A DNA stretch of 64,000 bases from Gigaspora margarita (GCA_009809945.1 WTPW01000148.1:40215-104214); one strand, 5' to 3'; shown: positions 34,202 through 45,667, numbered from the stretch's first letter. Notes: generated from the letters alone by a model not told the origin. Made by a program: numbers and translations.

Positions 34202-35100
34202 ATTAATATCTTTTAGGTAAGTTCGACGAATGAAGATGATTTTTTTTAGTTTTTTTTCATTATATAAATATTAATTTATATTGGCTTGTTTTAACCATCA
34301 TATGAAATTTAAATTTATCTAGATTCTTAACATCGTGGTGGCAATAAATATAGACTTACTTTGCAGAGTTTTAAAATATTAATAAATTCAGTAGTAACAT
34401 ATGTTTAAATTTCAATTACGCTTAATTATCATTATGGTACAATAATATGTGTTAGTGTGATGTGATAAATAAATGGACAATTTTTTTTTTTTATTCATAG
34501 TTTTGAATAATAAAGAATTTCAAAAAGAAGTTTGCAATACATGGTATATAAAGTATGTTGCGCCAAATTTAAATAAATTTTGATTAAATCAATTTTGTCC
34601 TATTTAAATTTGAACGGATGATATATGCGAGACTTGTCTTTGATTATCGGCTTAGGGTTGCCGGCCGTAAGTAATAATTACGGATATTATGGACTACAAT
34701 CTGGGTTGCAATCCTTGGTTATAATTAAGATCCATAGCTGTAAATGCTGTAAATGTCGTATTGTCATAAAATGTTGTAATATGTAGTTGTAGTTTCTACT
34801 TATATTTCCTCCTTGCATGTACCGTATTTTCTTGTAGGATGCGGTACATAATTTATTGGTAGATTTCTGAGCAATATCGTTACATTTCACAATAAATCAT
34901 TCGTTAAAGAATTGAATAATTTGCGAATTTCAATATATAATTCAGGTTGATTTAATTGCTTTACAGATGGAGGCTTTAATAGAAAACGCGTATAAATAAC
35001 TTTTACGGTAGTTCGAAATTTTTTTAACGATTTGAGTGAATTTAAAATTTCAAGCTTCAATTTATATATATTTAGAATAGACATATGGAGGGACGTCAAT
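34202..35100. other. 3' flank of the F-box gene, no firm gene
   Basis: Composition is closer to gene-island DNA than to the repeats. Minus-strand frames at 34887-35099 (70 residues) and 34687-34890 (67 residues) overlap by a few bases and have moderately natural composition, but no domain or conserved motif supports them. They may be remnants of a small gene. Confidence 0.35.
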
Positions 35101-35106
35101 AAAAAC

Positions 35107-35354
35107 CAAGCAAATTGTTTCTAAGTAAAATTTTTTTAAAACTTTAGATTAGAATATCTTAACAACCATTAAACAATCTTGATAAAATTTTTTATTTTAA
35201 TTCTATAACTGTATAGAATTAAAAAAAAATAAAAAAATATAAAAAAAATAAAAAAAATAAAAAATAAAAATAAAAATGTTTATCAAGATTGGTTTAATGA
35301 TTGTTAAGATATTTAAATCTAAATTTTAAAAAAAATTTACTAAAAATTATTTGC
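35107..35354. repeat. fold-back element, about 80-bp arms
   Basis: AAGCAAATTGTTTCTAAG at the left and its near-inverse at the right pair on through ATATCTTAACAA and CAATCTTGATAAA. The centre is an A-rich run. Confidence 0.75.
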
Positions 35355-35523
35355 TTGTAAATTCTAAATTCCATTCCGACGTATGACGTTAATTTAAATT
35401 CAGAAATTGATGAATATTTTTATTATTTAATCAATTAAAACAAGTTTTAATACGATTTATTGATTAAAAATTGGTTAGCTAATTTTAGCATAAATAAAAA
35501 AACACCGAATTTTATTTACTGCA

Positions 35524-35708
35524 TATGCCTCAGATTAAAACTTGCGTCAGATTGAATCCGACGCACGACAGATGACTATCAATTGACCAGCATTAAATGA
35601 TCGGCAACAACTGGCCTAAACTAACTTCTAACTTTGCCGTAATCTTACCCTAACCCTAATCAATTTAGGCTGGGTGTCAATCTGACGCAAGAATCGATCT
35701 GAGGCACA
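35524..35708. mobile_element. MITE with CCTCAGATT..TTGCGTCAGATTG ends, 185 bp
   Basis: TATGCCTCAGATTAAAACTT, continuing with GCGTCAGATTG, is inverted at the right end (complement TGTGCCTCAGATCGATTCTT). TIRs are about 34 bp. A target duplication is not evident. Confidence 0.7.
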
Positions 35709-35900
35709 ACATATATAAAAATTATACAATATTATTTAGCTAATCAGATTGATTAATGGTAACTATATTGTTAAAACTTGGCAAATAAAACTTAAGAATT
35801 TATTAAATAATATAGTCATAGTGATTAGATGATATATATTGGTTTTTAACTAAGTTTTATTACCCATGGATTAGCTGTAAGATTTGTGAATAAAGAGCTA

Positions 35901-36085
35901 TTAAAAGCCAATACCTGCACAATACATCCTAAAAAGTCTCCAGTATTTGGATTCAGAAAAAGAATGTCTGGCACCCAGATATGCCAATATAGTGTCCGGT
36001 ATTTTGAAATATCCATCTGGATCTTTGGTGTCAACTATAACATCGAATCTTTCCAAATATGCTGTATATTCATACGTATATAGAC
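35901..36085 (-). other. possible coding exon, unassigned
   Basis: A minus-strand frame without ATG has natural protein composition, including DVIVDTKDPDGYFKIPDT and YLGARHSFSESKYWRLF. It is preceded by an AG acceptor (TATACAG) and followed by a plausible donor (GCAG/GTATTG) near 35908. It could be an exon of a further gene downstream of the pepsin-like gene, or a remnant. No family is recognised. Confidence 0.3.
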
Positions 36086-36321
36086 AACATACTTATACAA
36101 GATACATTAGCAACAACTTGAGCTTTGATTTAAACCTACAAATCATGAAATATTTGAAAAAGTCAGAAGAGAAGGCTAGTATTATCAAAATACTGTATAT
36201 GCATTAAAACATTTACAAGTACATGTTTATGTGACCAAACTTTAATAATATGCACTTAAAATAATAAGAAACAGTGCATTTATAGAGGTCATAACATTTA
36301 GAGAGAAAATGAACTTATAAG

Positions 36322-36700
36322 TAGGGTGCGGAAAAAAACCCCCGGTTTATTTTTGAATTTTTGAAGGCTAATAAAACAATATTATACAATTGGTGCTTAA
36401 ACCGAATTAGTATATATAATTTATGAACCCACTTTCACCAAATGGCACCATTTGCATCTCGCACGTGCCTGCTGCCAGTAGCAAGTCTTCAAAGTCATAT
36501 GAATCGGGCCGGGCCTAGTCCCAATTCATAGACCTGCTACTGGCAGCAGGCACGTGAGATACAAATGGTGCCCATTGGTGAAAGTGATTTATCATACTAA
36601 TTATACGTATATACTAATTTCGGCTTAAACACCAATTGTGTATATTGTTTTTATAGCCTTCAAAAATTCAAAAATAAACCAGCTTTTTTTTCGCACCCTA
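36322..36700. mobile_element. hAT-like fold-back MITE, 379 bp, at the 3' end of the pepsin-like gene
   Basis: TAGGGTGCG tips are inverted and the arms pair over more than 150 bp, including GTTTATTTTTGAATTTTTGA and CTGCTGCCAGTAGCA. The flanks cttataag / tttataag match at 7 of 8. The duplicated site contains the stop codon of the neighbouring gene. Confidence 0.85.
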
Positions 36701-36701
36701 T

Positions 36702-39214
36702 TTATAAGGGTGTACTTTTGGAAGTTATATTGTACAGAACTGTAAGACAAATACATTCACTGAAATCTTGTAATCCAATTATCCATGGATCTTTTAAGAT
36801 GTTTACTTGTAATTTATGAGTACAAACTGCTCCATATTCCTGACAAGTAGAACGATCATCAGAAGGTTTTCCTGTAAAGAATCGAATAGAATAGAAAGAG
36901 TCTTCTTGTGCAAAATAATCTTCACCCAAATAGTAATAATCATTAGAATCGACATTGTCTACAGAAAATACTTGAGAACTTCTTTCTTGACCAGTTAGAT
37001 CATATTCAGTTATTATCAAACATTGTATTTGATTAATTAAAATGGGAATTTGAACTATTACATTTACTTTCTAAATATAAATGATTTTAAAAAAAAAATT
37101 AGATAGAAATGCTAATCCTATCATAAGCATATACTGTATTGTACCGTAAATAAAAATAAAATACACACAGAACTGCTGGGACCATAATCAATATCACTTC
37201 GAACGGCAATACCCAATTGTGAGTTTGCTTGATCAAAGACCATATAAAAATTCTTTTAATAATAAAGTAAATAATTTAAATTATTAATAAATATGTGATA
37301 ATAATATAAACATCCTGCTATAAAATTACCTCAATAAAAGCACTTCCAAATACCCAAGAATTAGAATCATTAGCACCGCCAATAATTGTAGACGAACATT
37401 CATTTCCATTAATAATTTCATCAACAATTGCAAATGCTGGTAGTCTCCATGTAGTATTGGTAAGATTATTAAATTCAAAAGATAGATTAAGAGTAGTTGA
37501 AATATTACAATCTATTGTTGCTGATCCATTAGGATACAAAATTCCTCCAGGTAAGAATACATCTAACATATAATGGGCAAAAAAACTATCAAGTTGAATG
37601 TTTTTAATGTCACCATTAAATGAAACTGTCCCAGAATAGTTTTGTGCTACACCATCAAAATATATATTACTAAAAGGAAGCCGGGTTGTTTGATCTGTTT
37701 CTGTGAAAGGAAGAAACGGATAATATACTATATTGCTTTCGTCCTCCCCTATATTTTTGATTATTAAATATAACCATGTTAGATAAATAAATTTTACCGC
37801 ATTATCTAATTATTCACTATGACTTTTTTATACTAAAATTCTAACCCTTTCTATAAAATTTTTATTGTTGTTACTACATCTCGGTGGGCTTGCAAATTTA
37901 AATAGATATATAAATAGGCAATAAAACGTAAATGGATAACAACAATAATAATAATTTATCGATCAGAATTATATGATAACCAATTAAAACTAAATTTTAC
38001 TATAAAAAAACAATGTAGAAAAATTTTGTATTATTTTTAATTAAATAAGAATTTGATCAATCCATAGAGATGTATTATTGCGTCGATAAGATTTTTTACA
38101 GTAGTAATATCGTATAAAATAGAAAAAAATTGTTACTAACCAATAATATAATCTGTATCTACTCCTCCAAATGTAAGTGTTCCTCCGTCCGGATCTTCCT
38201 CGGGGTCAGAGGATGGTGAAAGTGCAATTCCCACAATTTGATTCTAAACGATATGACATTATTGTCAAAAAGATTCCTTTTGGACAATAAAATGAAAAAA
38301 TTTTTTTAATTACTTACAGAAAAGCTATTTAGTATTTTCTATTGAATAACAATGTTAAAATTTTATATAGTATATAGTAAATAAATAAATAAATACAGGT
38401 GAATCTCGTTAATATCATTCCATTTTGATTAGACAATTATGTTGATACGTATATATGATGTTGATAACAAAGAGGTAAAATTTATATTACCTGGACTCAA
38501 TTTTTTAAAGTTTAGGTTGATATTAACGAGAGTCACCTGTAAATAATAAATAATTAAGAATACGAAGATAATTACATTTTGGTAAGGAATAATTCCTATT
38601 ATTCCAGTAGTTGAATCCGGAATGCTGGCATTGGTTCCGCTTCTATTTGTATCCTTAGGTAATCCAATTGGCAATTGATAGAATGGTTGTTCTTGAACAT
38701 CACCAGCAATTGAAACTGTATCATTGACCCATAAAGATATAAGTTCAACTTCCATGAAAGATAACGTGAATTCATCATAATGACCCGAGGCGGTATCCGA
38801 CTGAGATGTATTGTATAAGTTTGTTGTTCGTACATTGCAAGCATCTCCCAATGGATTCATGCAAATTTCGCTAACAACCCAGAGTAAGTTAGATGTAAAG
38901 CTAATTGGTATATTCAATGGTTGAGGTGGTGTTCCAAAATCAATCTCAAAAAACCAGTTCGGTACGGATTGATCAAAAGTAAGATATATTTTCAGCGGCG
39001 TGGTGATAGGAGTCATAGTAGTGGTGGTAGGCGTGGGAAACGTGGTGGTAGGCGTGGTATCTCTCTTCCAGTTCCTATGAATGCTATCAATAACTACATC
39101 ATTTTTATTTATTCGAATAGTAAGATTATATATCAAGAAAATTGTAAATATAATCAATAAATTGCGGTATCGTTTTAGTTGACGAATATGAAGCCTGAAT
39201 GAAAATAAGTTCAT
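36702..39214 (-). CDS. membrane-anchored pepsin-like protein lacking catalytic aspartates, six exons
   Basis: Exons on the minus strand: 38576-39214, 38318-38338 (a 21-nt microexon), 38141-38243, 37330-37748, 37169-37252 and 36702-37070. All junctions are GT-AG and the total of 1635 nt is one open frame of 544 residues. Residues 18-33 form a membrane anchor. A Thr/Pro-rich stalk spans 53-73. A pepsin (A1) fold starts at FFEIDFGTPPQPLN (88-101) and ends with SWVFGSAFIENFYMVFDQANSQLGIAV-like sequence across exons 4-5. Where the first catalytic DTG should stand the protein reads ISFTSNLLWV (Ser105 for Asp), and no second DTG/DSG is seen, so it is probably non-catalytic. Exon 6 adds a Cys-containing tail of about 120 residues unlike standard pepsins. 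Intron 1 holds a MITE. The first ATG is used; the last exon is the least certain part. Confidence 0.8.
38396..38539. mobile_element. pogo-like MITE in intron 1 of the pepsin-like gene
   Basis: CAGGTGAATCTCGTTAATAT is inverted at the right end (complement CAGGTGACTCTCGTTAATAT) with TA on both sides. Without these 144 bp the intron would be about 91 nt, like its neighbours. Confidence 0.82.
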
Positions 39215-40730
39215 TCTAGATACTTGAAATAAGTTGCAAATATATTGTCGTCTTTTATTGTTATATAATTCTGGTTAATTTATAATAGCGATAGTGTAAC
39301 TATTACACCGATTTAACTCTAATAGTTACTGGAAGATAAGTTTCTGATTTACTCGAATAAAGGTCTCTTCAGCATTATACTAGTTTACTTCCTTTATTTT
39401 TCTTAAATAAAATCGAAATGAACATCTCTGCATGTATCTCTCTTTATTGAAGCCAAATTCATTCGTATATATACATTTGGATTTAATAGACGACACGTTG
39501 ACGTGTTACTCTGTACCTAGCGTTGACATGCTATTTAGAATTTTCATAATTCTTTCCCCTTAACACGGTTATGAAGATTTTACAAAAAGGGGCGATTATA
39601 TGTTAATCATCAAGTTTACACGGATTTTGACTAATATTTAATGAATTATACAAAAATGGAAATGAAAGTTATCTATACTACTGTATTAAATAAAGAGAAG
39701 AAGATCTATTTACAAATGTGGTGGGGGGATAAACTAATCAAGAAATTCGAATCTCTTATGTCACAATTTCGAATTTGTGACAATAATTATAATTTTATAA
39801 ATGTATTGTACAGATCCCTACGTACAAATTTTAATCTAGAAAAATATATTCTGATAGGACCTTCATATTAGGATACGGACGGGCCGACTAAGATGAGTTA
39901 GGATTTTAAATCAATCAAATTTTCAACCTTTTATCTTTTTTCCGCTTTAATTTTACCAGAAGCCACCAATTGTCAGTAAACCGACCATCAATAAACTAAT
40001 CCAAATGAATCTTTCTTGGTTCAATGGCCGAATAGGAGGAGCTTTTCTGACTGGCTAATTATTTTTGCTTCTTGTCGGGTCGTTAAATAATTTTTAAGGA
40101 CTTGATTCCGCAGTTGACTTACTGCTTATAATTACCAAATGGTAAGTTACTAAAATTATTGATGCAAGTTGGCAGAACTTTTGGGCAAGTTGTCGAATTA
40201 GGTTGGAATTAATCATAGATTCGGCCAGCATTAAGTTAAAATCAAAGAAAGGATAGTGTAATATCGGAAAATTTCGGAGTCAACTAACATAAACACGAGC
40301 ATGGTGAGCATGGTTGTCGAGTTATGGTAATTTGTTCAGTAAAATTACCGAAATTACCGTTAGGAAATCATATTATAGGAGTATTTGTAATTTTGGATTG
40401 ACTAATTTTTTAATAATATGGTCGGCACGGTCGACCGGTCCGAATAATTTTGTCGGCCGGGTCGGTCCAAGACTTTAGGATCAGCTCGTATCACTAGGAA
40501 ATATTTAGAAAATTGTTAATATAATCCTTTTTTTAAGTATGATTATAGTTGAAAACTTGATGTTAAGTGTTAAGGTTATATTTAAAATAGATAATTAATA
40601 AATAGACATTTTTGGCTAACGAATTTGAATATTATGAACGTAAATGACAGAAGATTTTGGAAGGTAGTTTGGCAATGACGCAAAACACGAGCGTGATTGT
40701 GTAGAATCATTTTGGGAGAAAATTGCTAAA
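39215..40730. other. upstream region of the pepsin-like gene and unassigned DNA
   Basis: 39215-39600 is the probable promoter side; no clear TATA was chosen. From 39866 to about 40490, GC-rich words such as CGGACGGGCCGAC (39880) and GTCGGCCGGGTCGGTCC (40452) stand near both ends of an AT-rich interval. This could be another hAT-like element with subterminal motifs, but ends and duplication are not resolved. Confidence 0.3.
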
Positions 40731-40732
40731 AC

Positions 40733-40770
40733 TCCTAAAGTATAGTAAAAGCATATCTATACTTTAGGAA
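40733..40770. repeat. small perfect hairpin
   Basis: CCTAAAGTATAG pairs perfectly with CTATACTTTAGG around an 11-bp loop. Function unknown; there is no neighbouring gene for it to terminate. Confidence 0.6.
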
Positions 40771-41116
40771 GGGATAAATAATAAATAAATGATCAACATT
40801 CGTTCGGGTTCTTATTAAGATATACTAAATGGGTAGTTAGTTTCGCCGAATTGGCATTCACAATATCAGTTTCATTACACAGCCAATCAGGAATGTTACA
40901 ATCGTTATGATCGTTCATTCCTCGTTTATTGTTCATTAACCGACGAATAGTCGTTAACCGACCGGTATCGGTTACGGTTATGCCTTAGTCATTTTGACAT
41001 CACTACGTACGTACGAACATTTATCAATGCCTTTTCATTTCGGTTCTAATCGACATTAAGTTATGATAGAATTCTAATAAATTAATGTTATGAGATTTCA
41101 ATTTCTACACAATATA

Positions 41117-41689
41117 AGGTAAGTGTGGGTATTGTGGCGAAGTTAAAGAGAATTTTTGGTATAACTTGGAATCTATTGGTTCGAATTGAATGATTTTGGT
41201 ACCATTCGATTCGTCTCGATGAGTTAAATCGAATGGTATCAAAATCGTGCAATTTGGATAACAGAATCACAAGTTATTTACAATAATATGTTGCACGAAA
41301 TTGGATGTGTGTATTGTGGCGAATGTGGAGGTATTGTGGCGAATCTATCATAAGTCATGATCTGTCGGTCCAAGCTAAACGATTTTTATACCATTCGAAT
41401 CGACTCATCGAGACGATTCGAATGGTACAAAAATCGTCTGATTTCGATCACTGCATCACGGGATATTAGCGTTAGAATAGTGTCCGAATTTAGTATATTG
41501 TTTTTTTAAAAAAAAAATTGATTTACAATATTCGAACGCCAATATCTTATGACCCAGTGATCGAAATCAAACGATTTTTGTACCATTCGAATCGTCTCGA
41601 TGAGACGATTCGAATGTTATAAAAATCGTTTAGTTTGGACCGACAGATCATGACCTATAATAGATTCGCCACAATACCCACATTTACCT
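41117..41689. mobile_element. mariner-like fold-back element, 573 bp, 25-bp TIRs
   Basis: AGGTAAGTGTGGGTATTGTG and the following GCGAA are inverted at the right end, with TA on each side. The right two thirds (41331-41689) is itself a fold-back around 41505. The element contains several copies of a module with ACCATTCGAATCGTCTCGAT or its inverse. The tip GTGGGTATTGTGGCGAA also occurs internally near 41305-41340, suggesting one element inserted in or fused to another of its kind. Confidence 0.7.
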
Positions 41690-41889
41690 TATGAATTTAA
41701 GTTAAAAAAGGTAATATCAAATCGAACCTAAACTCTAATGTTTTAAGAATCTTTTATAATTTCCATACTAACTAATAAGAATCTTTTATAATTTCCATAC
41801 CAACTAATAAAATTCTAAGCACATATTGAATGCGTGCCAACATGAATCAAATTTTATTGATGTTAAATTTCTATCTGCTATTTATTTGA

Positions 41890-42475
41890 ATAAGTAGCTG
41901 CGCGACATTGTCACGCTAAACCAGGAACGAATGAATGTAAGCCGGATTTAGAAATATTGAATAATTATAATATTGATACAGTATGTTCAACATCTATCTA
42001 TTATATTAAACACAAACGCAGTTTGTCACACTATTTACCAATCAGAAGTACTTCCTATTTCGTGAAATGATATAAAATATCGATTATTATTGCACGGGTC
42101 TTATGTGACAACCCGTGCTTTTTTTCATTTACTTATTGGCACGGGATTGTTACGTCAGACACCGTGCAATAAGATAGTTATTATATGGGTATGTGGAATA
42201 ACCCGTTACACACACGGGTTCATATTTAAATCCCGTGCCTTCGGCACGGAATATGAACCCGTGTGTAACTGGGTTATTCACTACAACCCATACAATAACT
42301 ATAATTTATCATACCTCATATCATATCAGATATAGTATTTGAGATTATTTTATTAGTTTACGAAATTATCTCGCTATTGATGTTACGTAGTCACCTGTGT
42401 AGTGATCACGTACGTACATATATAATTGTTAAATCAGTAGCTGCGCAACGCAGTTGAGCAAACCAGGAACGGGGA
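41890..42475. repeat. GC-rich repeat region: direct repeats around a CACGGG fold-back
   Basis: GTAGCTGCGC at about 41896 and 42431 begins two related segments that both continue to AACCAGGAACG. Between them, 42090-42170 iterates GCACGGG/CCCGTGC, and 42174-42304 is a near-perfect fold-back of 65-bp arms centred on GCCTTCGGC. A decayed relative of the AACCAGGAACG segment appears inverted near 26830-26870. Open frames here are by-products. Confidence 0.6.
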
Positions 42476-42974
42476 AAATATGAAATTTAAAGTAAACTTT
42501 GAAATTGTGATAGACTTTTACATGTTTTATTTATCAGTTCGGCTTTGTCGAATATATGTTGGCATTGAATTTTGATTTTAAAGCTCTAATATATCTTAGC
42601 AATCTCATATTAAAAACCAGTGTCGAAATACTATCAGCTGGGCTGAAATAGTTTCTACAACATGCATAGTCAGGCCTGACGACACAGGTATATTTTTATA
42701 TTGCATAATAATTATTATTATAAGTTTAAAGAGCGATTAATTTATATCAACCTATTAAATAAATATAATAAACAACAAATATTAAATGCATTAAATTTAT
42801 GATGTAGACAAGTATTAACACCGGGTGATGCTAGTATATATTGAAACACGAGATTTCTCTCATAATCAATTTCTTATCCTATTTTCATATGAACAAAATT
42901 GTAAAGATGTACAGGACGTTTATGACTGATAATTTTACTATAAAGAGAAAGTTTTCAATTTAATTTATATTATA

Positions 42975-43148
42975 CACGTCGCTCTGGTTATACCGACATA
43001 TAGTTATAATGACATCAGTAAAATCTTTCTATACCGACAATTTTTTTTCCAAAATTTTAATATAAAATGTCGGTATAATTCACTGTGTCAACATTTTGAA
43101 TTTTTTTTAGTAATGTCTCAAAAATGTCGATATAACCAGAGTGACGTG
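42975..43148. mobile_element. mariner/pogo-like MITE, 174 bp
   Basis: CACGTCGCTCTGGTTATACC is inverted at the right end (complement CACGTCACTCTGGTTATATC). Inside, TATACCGAC recurs several times, as in the pogo-like element at 17730. Confidence 0.75.
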
Positions 43149-43421
43149 AATTATACTACGGCGCATTATATATATCATTCATTTATTATTCTACCAATTA
43201 ATACATTATTAAGTGTTCTTACGTAAGTTATGGGATTAAAAATTACCTTGTAACAAAATTCCTAATACGGTATGATCGTTATGTGATGTGCGACGTACTG
43301 TATGCCTAGTCATCTTCATTATGATTCAGGTATTAACTCAGTTTTTTGACCGATATTCGAATATTTAAAATTTTGAACAAATAAATACCGGTTGTATATG
43401 AAAACAGTCTAAGGGTCTCCT

Positions 43422-43547
43422 TTTCAAAATTAGTGGGACACGTGATAAAATTTTTGTTGATCCGCAGTAAATTTTCGGTAAATGTAATTACCGAAAATTT
43501 ACTGCGGATCAACAAAAATTTTATCACGTGTCCCACTAATTTTGAAA
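43422..43547. repeat. perfect palindrome: two identical 60-bp arms, 6-bp spacer
   Basis: I compared the arms base by base: 43422-43481 is the exact inverse complement of 43488-43547, starting TTTCAAAATTAGTGGGACAC and ending at a TTTTCGGTAA tip around ATGTAA. No mismatch is seen. The flanks do not pair. Open frames on both strands here are mirror images of one another and not genes. Confidence 0.85.
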
Positions 43548-43671
43548 TCAGTTGTAAAGTTGCAGCTAAAAACATTAAGATAAACTATATAAATTATAAC
43601 TTACTATACTTTTTGTTTTAAATTACGGCGTGTTATAAATTCAATTTGCTGCATGGATCAGATCAGCTTAG

Positions 43672-44245
43672 GCCACACAAAAAAAATGATTTTCATAACC
43701 CGGCAGGGTCAAAATTGGAAACTTCTAAAAAAATTTTTTTTTATGTGTTATGCTGTTTTCATAAATTCTGGGATATCTGGTAAAAAATTGGCCGCCCGAT
43801 ATTTGTCAATTCGATAAATTTGTGATTTCGGTAATGATCACTGCTGAATCAAACTTATTGAATCGCGGCCAGTCGATTTTTTACCAGATATCCTAGACTT
43901 TATAAAACAGCTGTAATAACCGAGTGGGATTTCAAAAAAAAATAAAAAATAAAAAATAAAAAAATAAAAAATACATATATATATATAATTTTTATAAAAT
44001 TTATAAAATTTTATGTATGAAATTTAAAGCAGTTGTCAGTTTCATAAATTCTGGGAAACGTTGAAAAATCGGCGGTGACCAAATTGATCAGTTTTTGATG
44101 AAGACCAACGTAGGTAACTTATTGATTCCGACTCGGTATCTTATCAATTTGGCCATATCCGATTTTGAAATTATCCCAGAATTTTATGAAAACAGCTGTA
44201 TAAAAAAAAAAAAACCTCCCGGCCGGCTGGGTCTATTTAAAAGGT
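43672..44245. repeat. twin related fold-backs
   Basis: A first fold-back (about 43745-43925) pairs GATATCTGGTAAAAAATTGG with its inverse. A second (about 44030-44205) has outer TTTCATAAATTCTGGGA arms closely related to the first. Both end in AACAGCTGT-like tips. Outer GC-rich words (CCGGCAGGGTC at the left, its near-inverse at the right) may be the ends of a composite element. Confidence 0.6.
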
Positions 44246-44789
44246 TCATGTTATTAAAATCAATCAATTAAATTTGTATGGACTTGTAGAAACCCATTTT
44301 TTGGTTAACTGATAATAGTCCGTATTTGTCCCTTTTAAAGAATGATTCATAATATTTTTTGACAGATCTATGCAATATTATTTGTATTTATTTAACTTCA
44401 ATTATTTGGTTGAAACTGTCTAACAAAATTGTCCGTCCGTTTAACGGTTTAACCAAACTGGTTTTAATACCAATTCGAAAATTTTTACACACTACTATCA
44501 CCAACCTAAAAAATTTCGACTAAATCGCATGATCATAGCATATTGAAATTCTTGCTAAAATAACCCTTTGAGACTATAAAATACCAGAGTATCAAAGCGC
44601 ATGTAAAAATAATCAACGGCGATACTGTAGATCAAAGATAGATAAATAATATAATATATATCATAGTATGATATAATATATGACTAGTAAATGGACTGGC
44701 CCGGTCCTATGGCCGGTGTTACACCCAGAATTGGAAAATCGATGTTTATTGTTAGCGCCAGACAGAAAGTCTCATGATGCATGTGACAT

Positions 44790-45335
44790 TAGGGTGGTAA
44801 CTCAACTAAGTAAATCAAAACTATGTGAGCAAACTATGGAATTTGACATATTACAGATTTTTCATCTTAATTATCGTTATTATTATTAAAATTAATTACT
44901 TTAAAACGGTACAACTTATTGAAAATCCAATGAATTACTTTGAAATTTTCACAAATAACTTATTAAATGTTGAAGAATAAAGTTACGCTTTAGAATTTTC
45001 TATTATTATATAAGTTTTGAAACTTCGTCTTATAGAGCATCCAAATTTTAGTGAAAAATTGGTATTTTAAAAGTATAAGTCGAACTTAACTAGGATTGTC
45101 GAGCGTAACTTTTTAGCTATGGTCTTTGCGAAGAGTTTTCAGTTAAAAAAAAATTCGAAAGAGAAGTGCGATATCAAGTCGCACCGTTTAAAATATTGTG
45201 CTTTGCTTATTAATTAAATAAAGTAAAATGATATTTAATCGTCCCTTTTGATCTAATTGATAAAAAATCTAATCATAGTAAAATTACTAATATTGCTGAC
45301 ATAGTTTTGATTTACTTAGTTGAGTTACCACCCTA
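44790..45335. mobile_element. TIR element with 9-bp target duplication, 546 bp
   Basis: TAGGGTGGTAACTCAACTAA begins a TIR of at least 40 bp, perfectly inverted at the right for about 39 bp. ATGTGACAT flanks it on both sides (44781-44789, 45336-45344). Nine bases suit Mutator-like elements, but the TAGGG tip is hAT-like. No transposase. Confidence 0.82.
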
Positions 45336-45507
45336 ATGTGACATGTCGAATTGCGGCTAGAAAAGAAAACGATCTTGTGCAAAGATCTCCGTGGCCCCAT
45401 AACCAAATCAAACCATCGAAGCCCCGAATTGGATAAGTAACCTCCAAGAAATCGTGAAGAAATCTGGAAGAAATCGTGACTAGATCGTTATCATGATTGC
45501 CTGGAAC

Positions 45508-45667
45508 TAGAGTTGTTGGTGAAACTAGTTAGTTTCACCATGACCAACGGTGCACCATTGGTGCACCATTGGTGCACCATTGAAGATTTATTTTTTTATA
45601 ATTATCGGTGCACCAGTTTCGGTGCACCACGGTGCACCATTGAAGATTAGTTTCACCTGCAACTCTA
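45508..45667. mobile_element. hAT MITE, 160 bp, with GGTGCACC iterations
   Basis: TAGAGTTGTTGGTGAAACTA is inverted at the right end. The perfect 8-bp duplication CCTGGAAC lies at 45500-45507 and 45668-45675. The palindromic octamer GGTGCACC occurs at least five times inside. Confidence 0.88.

Noticed and set aside
38921-39160. 79-residue arginine/glycine-rich frame on the plus strand
   Set aside because: Antisense of exon 1 of the pepsin-like gene, including its Thr/Pro stalk.
42090-42335. 81-residue open frame
   Set aside because: Runs through the CACGGG iterations and the fold-back.
43333-43621. Two open frames on opposite strands with nearly the same protein
   Set aside because: Direct consequence of the perfect 60-bp palindrome.
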